From: Sphingobium sp. TKS
Lineage (GTDB): Bacteria > Pseudomonadota > Alphaproteobacteria > Sphingomonadales > Sphingomonadaceae
Assembly: GCF_001563265.1 (NCBI RefSeq)
Contig: NZ_CP005083.1
Span: forward strand, 2,669,001-2,733,000
Length of the DNA stretch: 64,000 bases
Reading direction: 5' to 3'
Shown here: piece by piece, positions 36,809 to 46,008 of the stretch
Position numbering within the stretch: the first letter of the stretch is position 1
How the letters are laid out: every line of letters begins with the position of its first letter
Translations under genes and position numbers: made by a program
Notes under the pieces: model-generated
Databases searched by the model: none
What the model saw: the letters and a program-made list of their open reading frames with translations, nothing else
What the model was told of the DNA's origin: nothing

Positions 36809-38554
36809 ATGTTACGTAACCTTCATAAACCAGCCGCCCCGATGAAGGCCGCCTTGTCATCGTGCAGGCGCCATTTTCTTTCTTCTCTGATATTCAGCGC
36901 ATTGATGAACGTCCTTTATATCGGACCTGTTCTCTATATGCTGCAGGTATATGATCGCGTCGTCGCCGGACAGGGCAGACTGACCCTTTTCTTTCTGACC
37001 ATCATCATCATCTTCGTCATCGCTACGTTGGCGCTGCTCGAACAGGTGCGCTCCCGTCTGCTGGTGCGGGCAAGCATCCGGTTCGACCGGCAACTTTCCG
37101 GCCTGTTGCTCGACACGACATTGAGCGGGCGTGGCTCGACCGGCGAGGCCATGAACAAGCAGGTTCTGCGCGAATTCGACACGCTGCGACAAGCGCTGAC
37201 CGGGCCGACGATCCTGTCGATCTTCGATTTTCCCTGGAGCCCCGTTTACGTCATCGTCTGCTTCCTGATCCACCCGGCTATCGCCGCGATGGCGGTCGTG
37301 GGCGGCGGCGCGCTCCTCTTCATCGCCCTATGTAATGAAAGACAGACCAACGCCCCGCTGAAACAGGCCAATGAGGCCGCGAACAAGGCCTATGTCAGCC
37401 AGGAGCAGACGCTTGCCGGGGCGGAGGTGATCCGCGCGCTGGGCATGCGAAGCGCGCTGGTGCGGCGCCATCTGATCGAACGTCGGGCCATGCTGAACCT
37501 TCAGGCCAATGCGAGCTTCGCGGGCGGCCATTATGTCGCCATCAGCAAGTTCATCCGTCTGGTCCTGCAATCGCTGGCGCTGGGCCTTGGCGCGTGGCTG
37601 GCGATCAACAACCAGATTTCGGCAGGCGCGATCTTCGCCTCCTCCTTCCTAATCGGGCGCGCGCTGGCGCCGATCGACCAGTTGCTGGGCGCATGGCGTA
37701 ATGTCGTCCATGCACGGGCGAGCTATACGACGCTCAACGATCTGCTGGCCGGCAGGGATGCGGACATCGCGCTCACCCGGCTGCCCGCACCGATCGGGCA
37801 TGTCGCGGTCGAACATCTGACCTATTTCACCCCCGGCCTGGACAAGCCGATATTGGCCGACATCAACTTCACCATGGAACCGGGCGAAGTCGTCGCGATC
37901 GTCGGGCCGAGCGGCGCGGGCAAATCCACTTTGCTGCGCATGTTGTCCGGCGCGGCGCGCCCCCTGCGCGGATCGATCCGCTATGACGGCGCGAACATTC
38001 AGGATTGGGATTCGGAACGGCTGGCCAGCTTTGTCGGCTATCTGCCACAGGACACCTCGCTGTTCGCCGGAACGATCAAGGAGAATATCGCGCGCTTCGG
38101 CAATTTCCTGTCTGACGATGAAGAAGCTATCGACAACAACGTGATCGAAGCGGCCCGGCTGAGCGGCGCACACGACATGATCCAGCATTTGCCGGGCGGA
38201 TATAATCTGACTTTGGGCTGGGGCGGGCGCGGGCTTTCTGCCGGGCAGGCGCAGCGGGTGGGGCTCGCCCGGGCTCTCTATGGCGCGCCGCCGCTCATTT
38301 TCCTGGACGAGCCCAATGCGCATCTCGACGCCGAAGGAGAGGTGCGGCTGGTGGCGACGCTGGCCGACCTCAAGAAGAGGAACGCTTCCGTCGTCATCGT
38401 CGCCCATCGCATGGGGATATTGGGCGTGGTCGACAAGATCATGGTGATGCGCGACGGACGGGTGGAAGCCTTTGGCGGGCGCGATGAAGTGCTGGGGCGG
38501 CTGAAGGCGATCCGCTCCGAAGATCATCCTGCGCCACAGTCTGCGGAGGGGTAA
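36809..38554 (+). CDS. Type I secretion ABC transporter (PrtD family)
   Basis: Inner-membrane ABC exporter of 581 aa with a fused permease and ATPase. Five or six membrane helices in the first 300 residues (LIFSALMNVLYIGPVLYMLQ; FFLTIIIIFVIATLALLEQV), then the nucleotide-binding domain: Walker A GPSGAGKSTLL near residue 368, signature LSAGQAQRV and Walker B LIFLDEPNAHLD. It lacks the N-terminal C39 domain, as in PrtD/HlyB-like exporters for RTX proteins. It is followed 7 nt later by its adaptor. The substrate gene is not visible nearby. Confidence 0.92.
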   Translation: MLRNLHKPAAPMKAALSSCRRHFLSSLIFSALMNVLYIGPVLYMLQVYDRVVAGQGRLTLFFLTIIIIFVIATLALLEQVRSRLLVRASIRFDRQLSGLLLDTTLSGRGSTGEAMNKQVLREFDTLRQALTGPTILSIFDFPWSPVYVIVCFLIHPAIAAMAVVGGGALLFIALCNERQTNAPLKQANEAANKAYVSQEQTLAGAEVIRALGMRSALVRRHLIERRAMLNLQANASFAGGHYVAISKFIRLVLQSLALGLGAWLAINNQISAGAIFASSFLIGRALAPIDQLLGAWRNVVHARASYTTLNDLLAGRDADIALTRLPAPIGHVAVEHLTYFTPGLDKPILADINFTMEPGEVVAIVGPSGAGKSTLLRMLSGAARPLRGSIRYDGANIQDWDSERLASFVGYLPQDTSLFAGTIKENIARFGNFLSDDEEAIDNNVIEAARLSGAHDMIQHLPGGYNLTLGWGGRGLSAGQAQRVGLARALYGAPPLIFLDEPNAHLDAEGEVRLVATLADLKKRNASVVIVAHRMGILGVVDKIMVMRDGRVEAFGGRDEVLGRLKAIRSEDHPAPQSAEG

Positions 38555-38561
38555 GGCCGTC

Positions 38562-39944
38562 ATGGGGGATATTCAGATCAGCGACGCCAGCGGGACCGTC
38601 CAGCTCTACCACCCTGCCGCCAAAGACGCCGAGATAATCGATGACCGGCCGGATCGCGACATGCGGACGGGCACCATCATCACCGTCCTGTTCTTCGTCC
38701 TGTTTTTGGGCTGGGCAGCCTTTGCGCGGCTGGATGCGGCGGCCTATGCGCCCGGCCGACTCACCGTGTCCGGGCAACGGCAATCGGTGCAGCATCGCGA
38801 CGGGGGCGTGGTGGGCGCGATCTTCGTGAAGGAAGGGCAGCATGTTCGGCAGGGCCAGCCGCTGATGGAGCTGGCATCGGCCGAAGTACGGGCCCAGGCG
38901 CGCATGTATGGCGCGCAGTTCATCGCGCTCAAGGCGCAACGGGCAAGGCTGATAGCCGAGCAGCTAGGCGCCAGCCATATCGATTGGCCCGCCGAATTCA
39001 CCACCCTCAAAGGGCAGGAGCAGGAGGATGCGCAGGAAGCGATCCGCCTTCAATTGACGCAGTTCAATGCCCGCTCCTCAGTGCTGACGGCGCAGACCGG
39101 CGTGCTGCGCGAGCAAGCCAGTCAGGTGCAGCAGACGGCGCGCGGCTATCATTCGCAACTGGCGGCGTCGACCGAACAGGCAAGGCTGATCGGGGAAGAG
39201 CTGGAGAGCCTGCGCGACGTGGCGGAAAAGGGCTTCGTCTCCAAATCGCGGATCAGAGCGCTGGAGCGGGCGCGGGCCGATCTTCAAGGGCAGGAAGGGC
39301 AATTTTCCGCCAGCATCGCTCGCTCCGGCGCGGAAGCGGGCGAAAACCGGCTGAAAGCGCTGGAGGCGGAAAAGGCTTATAAGGAACGGGCCGCATCGGA
39401 ATTGCGTGACGTGGAATTCTCGCTCAACGAAGTGCTCCCCAAATATCGCGCGGCGAAGGATCAGTTAGCCCGGCTCCAGATTCGGGCTCCCGCGACGGGC
39501 ACGATCGTCGGCCTCAACGTCTTTACCGTCGGCGGGGTGATTTCCCCCGGACAGAAGTTGATGGACATCGTCCCCGACCGCGCGGGCCTGGTCATAGAGG
39601 CGCGGATCTCGCCGGAAGACATTGACGACCTGAAGGCGGGCCAGAAGGCGCAAATCAAGTTCAACAGCCTGCATGAGCGCGACCTGCCGATCATGGACGG
39701 CCAGATCACCCGCCTGTCGGCGGACAGCTTTCAGGACGAAAAGGCGGGCGTGTCCTTCTACACTGCCGAAGTGCTCGTGCCGTCGAAGGAGCTGGAGGTC
39801 ATCAGGACCGTGCGCGGCCAGGATTTCAGTCTGAAGGCGGGGATGCCGGTGCAAGTGCTGGTGCCGCTGCGGCGGCGGACGGCGTTGCAATATGCGTTCG
39901 AACCGCTCACCCAATCGCTGTGGCTGTCTTTCAGGGAGCATTGA
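38562..39944 (+). CDS. HlyD/PrtE-type membrane fusion protein of the type I secretion system
   Basis: Periplasmic adaptor of 460 aa linking the ABC exporter to a TolC-type channel. Single membrane helix at about residues 36-54, lipoyl-like half-motifs (HRDGGVVGAIFVKEGQHVRQGQ; the RAPATGTIVGLNVFTVGGV part), a long alpha-helical coiled coil between (about 110-290) and a beta-barrel domain with a C-terminal LWLSFREH. No outer-membrane TolC gene follows; a housekeeping TolC elsewhere is presumably used. Confidence 0.92.
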   Translation: MGDIQISDASGTVQLYHPAAKDAEIIDDRPDRDMRTGTIITVLFFVLFLGWAAFARLDAAAYAPGRLTVSGQRQSVQHRDGGVVGAIFVKEGQHVRQGQPLMELASAEVRAQARMYGAQFIALKAQRARLIAEQLGASHIDWPAEFTTLKGQEQEDAQEAIRLQLTQFNARSSVLTAQTGVLREQASQVQQTARGYHSQLAASTEQARLIGEELESLRDVAEKGFVSKSRIRALERARADLQGQEGQFSASIARSGAEAGENRLKALEAEKAYKERAASELRDVEFSLNEVLPKYRAAKDQLARLQIRAPATGTIVGLNVFTVGGVISPGQKLMDIVPDRAGLVIEARISPEDIDDLKAGQKAQIKFNSLHERDLPIMDGQITRLSADSFQDEKAGVSFYTAEVLVPSKELEVIRTVRGQDFSLKAGMPVQVLVPLRRRTALQYAFEPLTQSLWLSFREH

Positions 39945-39949
39945 TCCTC

Positions 39950-39998
39950 AACAGGTCATTGCAGCTCCGGACTGATGCGCCCTTGAGACCTGTTTTCC
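39950..39998 (+). terminator. Possible terminator after the secretion operon
   Basis: AACAGGTC (39950-39957) and GACCTGTT (39987-39994) form an 8-bp stem around a long loop, followed by TTCC. It lies just after the hlyD-like stop. The loop is long and the T-tract short, so this is tentative. Confidence 0.35.
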
Positions 39999-40013
39999 GG
40001 CAAATTTGGGAAG

Positions 40014-40090
40014 TGGCGCACCCGGAACGATTCGAACGTCCGACCCTCAGATTCGTAGTCTGATGCTCTATCCAGCTGAGCTACGGGTGC
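40014..40090 (-). tRNA. tRNA-Arg (anticodon ACG), copy 1
   Basis: A 77-nt cloverleaf including encoded CCA. Acceptor stem GCACCCG/CGGGTGC, D-arm AGCTCAGCTGGATAGAGC, anticodon loop CTACGAA giving ACG, T-arm GTTCGAATC. Identical to the copy at 40241-40317. ACG is modified to ICG and reads CGU/CGC/CGA. Confidence 0.97.
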
Positions 40091-40102
40091 GTTGTGGAGG
40101 GG

Positions 40103-40131
40103 CAGATAGAAGGGGCAGAGCAGTCTGGCAA
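40103..40131 (-). promoter_or_regulatory. Promoter of tRNA-Arg copy 1
   Basis: On the minus strand, -35 TTGCCA (40131-40126), a 17-bp spacer and -10 TATCTG (40108-40103). The -10 to tRNA distance is 12 nt. The same arrangement precedes copy 2. Confidence 0.65.
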
Positions 40132-40240
40132 CCCCTAAACTGGACTATTTCAAATTAAAAAGAATATGATCCGCCTTCCATCGCGGACGAGCGCGGTCAT
40201 CGCCCTGGGGACGGGATTCAACAGCAAATCCAAGGGAAAA

Positions 40241-40317
40241 TGGCGCACCCGGAACGATTCGAACGTCCGACCCTCAGATTCGTAGTCTGATGCTCTATCC
40301 AGCTGAGCTACGGGTGC
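40241..40317 (-). tRNA. tRNA-Arg (anticodon ACG), copy 2
   Basis: Second 77-nt tRNA-Arg(ACG), base-for-base identical to copy 1 and in the same direction, 150 nt upstream of it in transcription order. CCA is encoded. The 150 nt between the copies contain only the copy 1 promoter and no gene I can support. Confidence 0.97.
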
Positions 40318-40329
40318 GTTGGAGTGGCG

Positions 40330-40358
40330 CAGATAGAAGCGCCCGCGCCTTTGGGCAA
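40330..40358 (-). promoter_or_regulatory. Promoter of tRNA-Arg copy 2
   Basis: On the minus strand, -35 TTGCCC (40358-40353), a 17-bp spacer and -10 TATCTG (40335-40330), with the same 12-nt distance to the tRNA as in copy 1. The -10 and CTTC just before it are identical in both copies. Confidence 0.65.
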
Positions 40359-40457
40359 GCCCTTTTTACACTTTTCCGACAGCCCGGCCGATCGGCGGCG
40401 CCCAACCGCAACCTTTCTCCGGGCCCACTCGTTCGACGGTCAGGAAAGGATGCTGAG

Positions 40458-40958
40458 ATGATCTTCACCCTCAACGAAATCGCGCTGCTGCTGATCGTGC
40501 TGCTCGTGGGGCTGGTTCTGGGCCTCATCATGAGCGGGCGGGGCAAATATAAGCGCTATTGGCGCGATGAACAGCTTGCCCACGCCCAGGCGATCAAGGA
40601 TCGGGATGCGCGGCTGACGGCGGCGCAGGAAGGGATCGCGGAACTGGAACGCCAGTCGGGGCCGATCGGCCGAGGCGGCGCTGCGGTAAGTGCTGGAACC
40701 GTGCACGGCCGCGACGATTTCAGCCTTATTCGCGGCATCACGCCGCAGGATGAAATCGCGCTCCATGAGGCAGGCTATCAGCGCTATGGTCAGATCGCCG
40801 CCATCAGCAGCGAGCAGGAAGCCGCGCTGGAGACGCGATTAGGCCTTCGGCAAGGCGTGATTTCGCGGGAGGAATGGCGGGAGCAGGCCCGTCTGCTCGA
40901 TGCCCGCAAGGATGATGAGCATGCGCGACTTTATGAACAGCGCACCACCCATGTCTGA
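40458..40958 (+). CDS. Membrane-anchored protein with a helix-hairpin-helix-like domain
   Basis: Protein of 166 aa: one N-terminal membrane helix (about residues 6-25, IALLLIVLLVGLVLGLIMSG), a charged helical linker, and a C-terminal domain starting DDFSLIRGITPQDEIALHEA that resembles the DDL-x-IKGIGP-type helix-hairpin-helix folds found in several membrane-anchored bacterial proteins. Such domains bind DNA or proteins; no enzyme motif is seen. The ATG at 40458 precedes the membrane helix directly; the frame is open upstream through tRNA sequence, which is not coding. Confidence 0.7.
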   Translation: MIFTLNEIALLLIVLLVGLVLGLIMSGRGKYKRYWRDEQLAHAQAIKDRDARLTAAQEGIAELERQSGPIGRGGAAVSAGTVHGRDDFSLIRGITPQDEIALHEAGYQRYGQIAAISSEQEAALETRLGLRQGVISREEWREQARLLDARKDDEHARLYEQRTTHV

Positions 40959-40964
40959 AAAATA

Positions 40965-40989
40965 AGGGGCGGGATCATGTCCCGCCCCT
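40965..40989 (-). terminator. Intrinsic terminator of ppdK
   Basis: AGGGGCGGGA (40965-40974) pairs with TCCCGCCCCT (40980-40989) around a 5-nt loop. Read on the minus strand it is followed by TATTTTTC, a good T-tract, 6 nt after the ppdK stop. In the plus direction there is no T-run. Confidence 0.8.
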
Positions 40990-40994
40990 GGCTA

Positions 40995-43673
40995 TTACTT
41001 CCGGTTCGCCAGCGCCGCCTGGGCAGCGGCAAGGCGAGCGATCGGCACACGATAAGGCGAGGCCGAGACGTAATCGAGGCCAGTCTGCTCGCAGAAGGCG
41101 ATGGAGGCCGGGTCGCCGCCATGTTCGCCGCAGATACCCAGCTTGATGCCGCTGCGGGTTGCACGGCCACGTTCGGCAGCCAATTGGATGAGCTCACCCA
41201 CGCCTTCGACATCGATGCTGACGAACGGGTCGCGGGCAAAGATGCCCTTGTCGACATATTGCGTCAGGAAACGGCCGGCGTCGTCGCGGCTGATGCCGAT
41301 GGTCGTCTGCGTCAGGTCGTTGGTACCGAAGGAGAAGAACTCGCCCACTTCAGCGATCTCGCCCGCTCTCAATGCAGCGCGCGGCAGTTCGATCATGGTG
41401 CCGACCAGATATTCGACGCTGGCGCCCTGCTCCTCGAATACTTCGCTGGCGACGCGATCGACGATCACCTTCATCAGTTCCAGCTCTTTCTTCGTCGCGA
41501 CGAGCGGGATCATGATTTCGGGGATCGGCGCTTCACCGCTGCGCTGCTTGATGATCAGCGCGGCTTCGAAGATGGCGCGGGCCTGCATTTCGTAGATTTC
41601 AGGATAGGTGACGCCCAGACGGCAACCGCGATGGCCCAGCATCGGGTTGAACTCGTGCAGTTCCGCGGCCCGGCGCTTGAGCGTTTCCACGCCGACGCCC
41701 GCCGCCTTGGCCACTTCCTCGAACTCCGCTTCGCCATGCGGCAGGAATTCGTGCAGCGGCGGATCGAGCAGGCGGATGGTGACGGGCAGGCCCGCCATCA
41801 CCATGAAAATCTGCGCGAAGTCATCGCGCTGCTCGGGCAGCAGCTTGTCGAGCGCCACGCGGCGGCCCTTTTCGCTGTCAGCGAGGATCATCTCGCGAAC
41901 GGCGGTGATGCGGGCGGCGTCGAAGAACATATGCTCGGTGCGGCACAGGCCCACGCCTTCCGCACCGAAATCGCGGGCGGTCTGGCAGTCCAGCGGCGTT
42001 TCGGCATTGGCGCGGACCTTGAGGCGGCGAACCTTGTCGGCCCAGGCCATCAGCACGCCGAAATCGCCAGCCAGTTCCGGCTGCACGGTCGGCACCTCGC
42101 CTGCCATCACCTCGCCGGTGGCGCCATCAATGGTGAGGATGTCACCTTCCTTGAGCGTGCGGTCGCCAATACGGAGCGTCTTGGCATTGTTGTCGATCGA
42201 CAGGCTGCCTGCACCGGAGACGCAGGGGCGGCCCATGCCGCGCGCCACCACGGCGGCGTGGCTGGTCATGCCGCCACGCGCGGTCAGGATGCCCTTGGCC
42301 GCGTGCATGCCGTGAATGTCTTCCGGCGAGGTTTCCACGCGGACGAGGATGACCGAATCGCCCAGCTCATTGCGACGCTCGGCGGTGTCGGCGTCGAACA
42401 CGATCGCGCCCGAAGCTGCACCCGGCGACGCGGGCAAACCCTTGGTCAGCACATCGCGGGGCGCCTTGGGATCGAGCGTCGGGTGAAGAAGCTGGTCGAG
42501 CGCGGCGGGATCGACGCGGGCGACGGCTTCTTCCTCGGTGATCAGACCTTCATTCGCCATATCCACCGCGATCTTGAGCGCGGCCTTGGCGGTGCGCTTG
42601 CCTGAGCGGGTCTGGAGCATCCAAAGCTTGCCCTGCTGCACCGTGAACTCGATGTCCTGCATGTCGCGATAATGTTTTTCGAGGATCTCGAACACCCGCG
42701 CCAGCTCGGCATAGGTTTCGGGCATCGCCTCTTCCATCGACAGCGGCTTGGCCCCTGCCCGCTCGCGTGCTGCAAGCGTCAGATATTGCGGCGTGCGGAT
42801 GCCCGCCACCACGTCTTCGCCCTGGGCGTTGATGAGATATTCGCCATAATAGGCGTTCTCGCCGGTCGCGGGGTCGCGGGTGAAGGCAACGCCGGTGGCT
42901 GAGGTGTCGCCCATATTGCCGAACACCATCGCCTGCACGTTGACGGCAGTGCCCCAATCATGCGGGATCGAGTTCAGGCGGCGATAGACCTTGGCGCGGT
43001 CGGCCTGCCACGACCCGAACACGGCGCTGATCGCGCCCCAAAGCTGGTCGTTCACATCCTGCGGAAAGGGCTTGTTCCAAAGCTTTGAAACAAGAGCCTT
43101 ATATTCGGCAACGAGCGCCTTCCAGTCGGCAGCGGTCATTTCCGTGTCAAGCGTATAACCCTGGTCTTCCTTGGCGATTTCAAGGGCTTCCTCGAAGGCG
43201 CCATGGTCGAGTTCCAGGACCACATCGGAATACATCTGAATGAAACGGCGATAGCTGTCCCAGGCGAAACGCTCATCGCCCGAAGCGACGGCTAGGCCGA
43301 GCACGGTTTCATCGTTGAGGCCAAGGTTGAGCACCGTGTCCATCATGCCGGGCATCGAAATGCGCGCGCCGGAGCGGACGGACACCAGCAGCGGGTCGGC
43401 CTTGTCACCGAACTTCTTGCCGGTGATGCCCTCGATATGGGCGATGCCGTCCGCGACTTGCGCGGTCAGGCTTTCGGGATAGACGCCGCCGTCGGTGTAA
43501 TAGCGGGTGCACATCTCGGTCGTAATGGTGAAGCCCGGAGGCACGGGCAGGCCAATGGCGGCCATGCCGTCCAGATTGGCGCCCTTGCCGCCGAGAAGAT
43601 TCTTGTCGCCCTTGCCGCCGTCATCGACGCCGCCGCCGAAACGATAAACATAACGGGTAGCGGTCGTGCTCAT
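40995..43673 (-). CDS. ppdK: Pyruvate, phosphate dikinase
   Basis: Enzyme of about 892 aa interconverting pyruvate + ATP + Pi and phosphoenolpyruvate + AMP + PPi. N-terminal ATP-grasp domain from YRFGGGVDDGGKGDKNLLGG, the central phosphohistidine in GGMTSHAAVVARGMG (His near residue 470), and a C-terminal PEP-binding TIM barrel with GICGEHGGDPASI. The start chosen gives MSTTATRYVYRFGG after a GGAAGAGG site; in-frame ATGs at 43688 and 43697 are also possible. The regulatory PDRP gene is not nearby. Confidence 0.95.
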   Translation of the reverse strand: MSTTATRYVYRFGGGVDDGGKGDKNLLGGKGANLDGMAAIGLPVPPGFTITTEMCTRYYTDGGVYPESLTAQVADGIAHIEGITGKKFGDKADPLLVSVRSGARISMPGMMDTVLNLGLNDETVLGLAVASGDERFAWDSYRRFIQMYSDVVLELDHGAFEEALEIAKEDQGYTLDTEMTAADWKALVAEYKALVSKLWNKPFPQDVNDQLWGAISAVFGSWQADRAKVYRRLNSIPHDWGTAVNVQAMVFGNMGDTSATGVAFTRDPATGENAYYGEYLINAQGEDVVAGIRTPQYLTLAARERAGAKPLSMEEAMPETYAELARVFEILEKHYRDMQDIEFTVQQGKLWMLQTRSGKRTAKAALKIAVDMANEGLITEEEAVARVDPAALDQLLHPTLDPKAPRDVLTKGLPASPGAASGAIVFDADTAERRNELGDSVILVRVETSPEDIHGMHAAKGILTARGGMTSHAAVVARGMGRPCVSGAGSLSIDNNAKTLRIGDRTLKEGDILTIDGATGEVMAGEVPTVQPELAGDFGVLMAWADKVRRLKVRANAETPLDCQTARDFGAEGVGLCRTEHMFFDAARITAVREMILADSEKGRRVALDKLLPEQRDDFAQIFMVMAGLPVTIRLLDPPLHEFLPHGEAEFEEVAKAAGVGVETLKRRAAELHEFNPMLGHRGCRLGVTYPEIYEMQARAIFEAALIIKQRSGEAPIPEIMIPLVATKKELELMKVIVDRVASEVFEEQGASVEYLVGTMIELPRAALRAGEIAEVGEFFSFGTNDLTQTTIGISRDDAGRFLTQYVDKGIFARDPFVSIDVEGVGELIQLAAERGRATRSGIKLGICGEHGGDPASIAFCEQTGLDYVSASPYRVPIARLAAAQAALANRK

Positions 43674-43842
43674 GCTGGCCTCTTCCATTGTCAACATAAT
43701 CGCGGCTCTCCTGCACTGATTGCCGTGTATTTGTGCGATGCAACAAAACTTTAACAACAAGCAGGCGACAAACGCACCCACTTTTACGATGATTGCTCTC
43801 TTATTTCACTGATTTTCCCGCTTGGGCGGGTATCTTTCGGTA

Positions 43843-46008
43843 TCAGCCTGTAATTTTCGAGAAATCCGCCACTGCGTGGACAGCGTCCCGTACCCGCGCA
43901 AGCAGCGCGAGGCGAGCGGAGCGCTTTGCCGGATCGGCGTCGTTCACCGTCACGCTTTCGAAAAAGGCGTCGATCGGCGCGCGCAATGTTGCAAGTGCAG
44001 CCATGGCGCCTCCGAAATCCTCCGCCGTGACGGCGGCGGTGGCGCGAGGCTCGGCGGCGTCGAGGGCGGCGATCAGGTCAGCCTCTGCCTGTTCGGGGAC
44101 GTAGGTCAATTCGACCTTCTCGGCGGTTTCGACACCTTCCTTTTTGAGGATGTTGGCGGCGCGCTTGTAACCGGCGAGCAGGTTGGCGCCGTCATCGGCT
44201 ACGATGAAGGACTGGAGCGCCTTCACGCGGGCGAGCAGGCGGACGAGATCGTCCTCGCCACCGAGCGCGAACACGGCGTCGATCAGGTCGTGGCGGACGC
44301 CTGCTTCCTTCTGCTGGACCTTGAGGCGATCTGCGAAGAAGTCCAGAAGATCAAAGGCGAAAGTCAGGTGACTCTCATTTGCCGGTGCGAGCTTCGATCC
44401 CTTGGGCAGACCGTCTTCATAACTTTTGACACCTTCCAACCAAAGCTTTCGGAAGAAGCCCTCGTTTAGCGCGTCATGCTGACCAATAAGTTTCAACAAC
44501 GAAAACCGCAGGTCATTTTCCAATGTCAAAGCAACGAGTCCAAGCGCCGCGCGCCGAAGCGCGAAGGGATCTTTCGAACCAGTGGGCCGTTCACGCGCTG
44601 CAAAGAAGCCGCAGAGAATATCCAGCTTATCCGCAAGGGAAACGGCAACGGTCGCCGGAGCACCCGGAACCTCATCGCCTTGGCCCACCGGCTTGTAATG
44701 GTCGCGGATGGCATCAGCCACGGCATCGGGCAAGCCCTCAGCGCGGGCATAATAGCCGCCCATGACGCCCTGAAGCTCGGGGAACTCACCGACCATTTCG
44801 GTGACAAGATCGGCTTTGGCGAGCTTGGCGGCTGCGTACACATTGTTGAAAAGCTGAACCTTAGCCTGCGGCGTATCTTCCTCCGGCTTAACGATATCCG
44901 CATCAACCAACCAGCGCGCCAGTTTTGCGACGCGATCCACCTTGTCGGCCACAGTGCCGAGCTTTTCGTGGAAGGTGATCCGCTCCAGCTTCTTCGCGTG
45001 GTCCTCCAACTTCGTCTTGCGATCCTGCTCCCAGAAGAAGCGGGCATCCGACAGGCGCGCGGCAAGGACTTTGCGGTTGCCCGCGATGATCGCCGCACCA
45101 TGATCCTTCGCCTCGATATTGGCGGTGCAGATGAAGGCCGGGGCAAGCTTGCCCGCGCTATCCCGCAGAACAAAATATTTCTGGTTGATACGGAGGGTTA
45201 GCTGGATGACTTCAGGGGGTACCTCAAGAAAGGCCGGAGCGAAATCGCCCAGCAGCGGTACCGGCCATTCGGTCAGGCCGGCATTTTCCGCGATAAGGCC
45301 CTTGTCCTCGATCACCGTATAGCCATGGGCGGCGGCGGCTTCATTCGCCTTGGCCTCGATGATCGACTGGCGTTCCTGATGACTGACGATCACATGGCAG
45401 GCGCGCAGCTTCTCCACATAATCATGAGCGCTGCCGATGGTGATCTCGCCCGGATGATGGAAGCGGTGGCCGAGCGTGGCATAGCCCGATCTGACGCCTT
45501 CGATCTCGATATTGACCAGATCGTCGCCCAGGATCGCGACGATGCCTTGCAACGGACGAACCCAGCGGAGGCTTTCCGTCGTCTGCGAAGCGGCACCCCA
45601 GCGCATGGACTTGGGCCAGGGGAAGGCGCGGATGATCGTGGGGACGGCTTCGGCCAGCACCCCAGCGGTGGCGCGGCCGGGCTTGTTGACCACGGCGAAC
45701 CAGACGCCGTCGCGCTCTTCGAGTTGATCTTGCGTCAAACCCGTCTTGCGAAGGAAGCCTTCGAGCGCCTGCGCAGGCGCCGACGTGCGCGGGCCTTTGA
45801 ACTCCTCGCTGACGGCGGCGGTTTCCAGCGGCAGGTTGCGCGCGATCAGCGCGAGGCGGCGCGGCGTGACAAAGCTGTCGAGGCTCTCCGGCTTCAGACC
45901 AGCCTTCGCCAGTTCCTCGGTGAAGAGGCGGGCGAGGTCTTCCGATGCCTTCAATTGCATGCGCGCCGGAATTTCCTCACAGCGCAATTCGAGCAGGAAA
46001 TCGGTCAT
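43843..46008 (-). CDS. glyS: Glycyl-tRNA synthetase beta subunit
   Basis: Beta chain (721 aa) of the bacterial alpha2beta2 glycyl-tRNA synthetase, responsible for tRNA binding. N-terminus DFLLELRCEEIPARM, SDARFFWEQDRK and the HD-like FHEKLGTVADKVDRV helices are family motifs, with the C-terminal anticodon-binding region. The start overlaps the glyQ stop by one base (TGATG), as usual for glyQS. Confidence 0.97.
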   Translation of the reverse strand: MTDFLLELRCEEIPARMQLKASEDLARLFTEELAKAGLKPESLDSFVTPRRLALIARNLPLETAAVSEEFKGPRTSAPAQALEGFLRKTGLTQDQLEERDGVWFAVVNKPGRATAGVLAEAVPTIIRAFPWPKSMRWGAASQTTESLRWVRPLQGIVAILGDDLVNIEIEGVRSGYATLGHRFHHPGEITIGSAHDYVEKLRACHVIVSHQERQSIIEAKANEAAAAHGYTVIEDKGLIAENAGLTEWPVPLLGDFAPAFLEVPPEVIQLTLRINQKYFVLRDSAGKLAPAFICTANIEAKDHGAAIIAGNRKVLAARLSDARFFWEQDRKTKLEDHAKKLERITFHEKLGTVADKVDRVAKLARWLVDADIVKPEEDTPQAKVQLFNNVYAAAKLAKADLVTEMVGEFPELQGVMGGYYARAEGLPDAVADAIRDHYKPVGQGDEVPGAPATVAVSLADKLDILCGFFAARERPTGSKDPFALRRAALGLVALTLENDLRFSLLKLIGQHDALNEGFFRKLWLEGVKSYEDGLPKGSKLAPANESHLTFAFDLLDFFADRLKVQQKEAGVRHDLIDAVFALGGEDDLVRLLARVKALQSFIVADDGANLLAGYKRAANILKKEGVETAEKVELTYVPEQAEADLIAALDAAEPRATAAVTAEDFGGAMAALATLRAPIDAFFESVTVNDADPAKRSARLALLARVRDAVHAVADFSKITG

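Noticed and set aside
36652..39944. Secretion genes as a horizontally acquired island
   Set aside because: Only the promoter region is AT-rich; the two genes themselves look like their neighbours in GC and codon use, and there are no boundary repeats.
40014..40317. Possible integration site of a mobile element at the tandem tRNA genes
   Set aside because: No integrase, no partial tRNA copy and no flanking foreign genes; both copies are complete and have their own promoters.
40977..42605. A 542-codon frame antisense to ppdK
   Set aside because: Shadow of a certain gene; His/Asp/Gln-rich low-complexity translation and no recognisable domain.
43817..43830. Hairpin CCCGC-TTGG-GCGGG downstream of glyS
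   Set aside because: Only 5 bp and followed on the minus strand by an A-run rather than a T-run, so it is not a convincing terminator.
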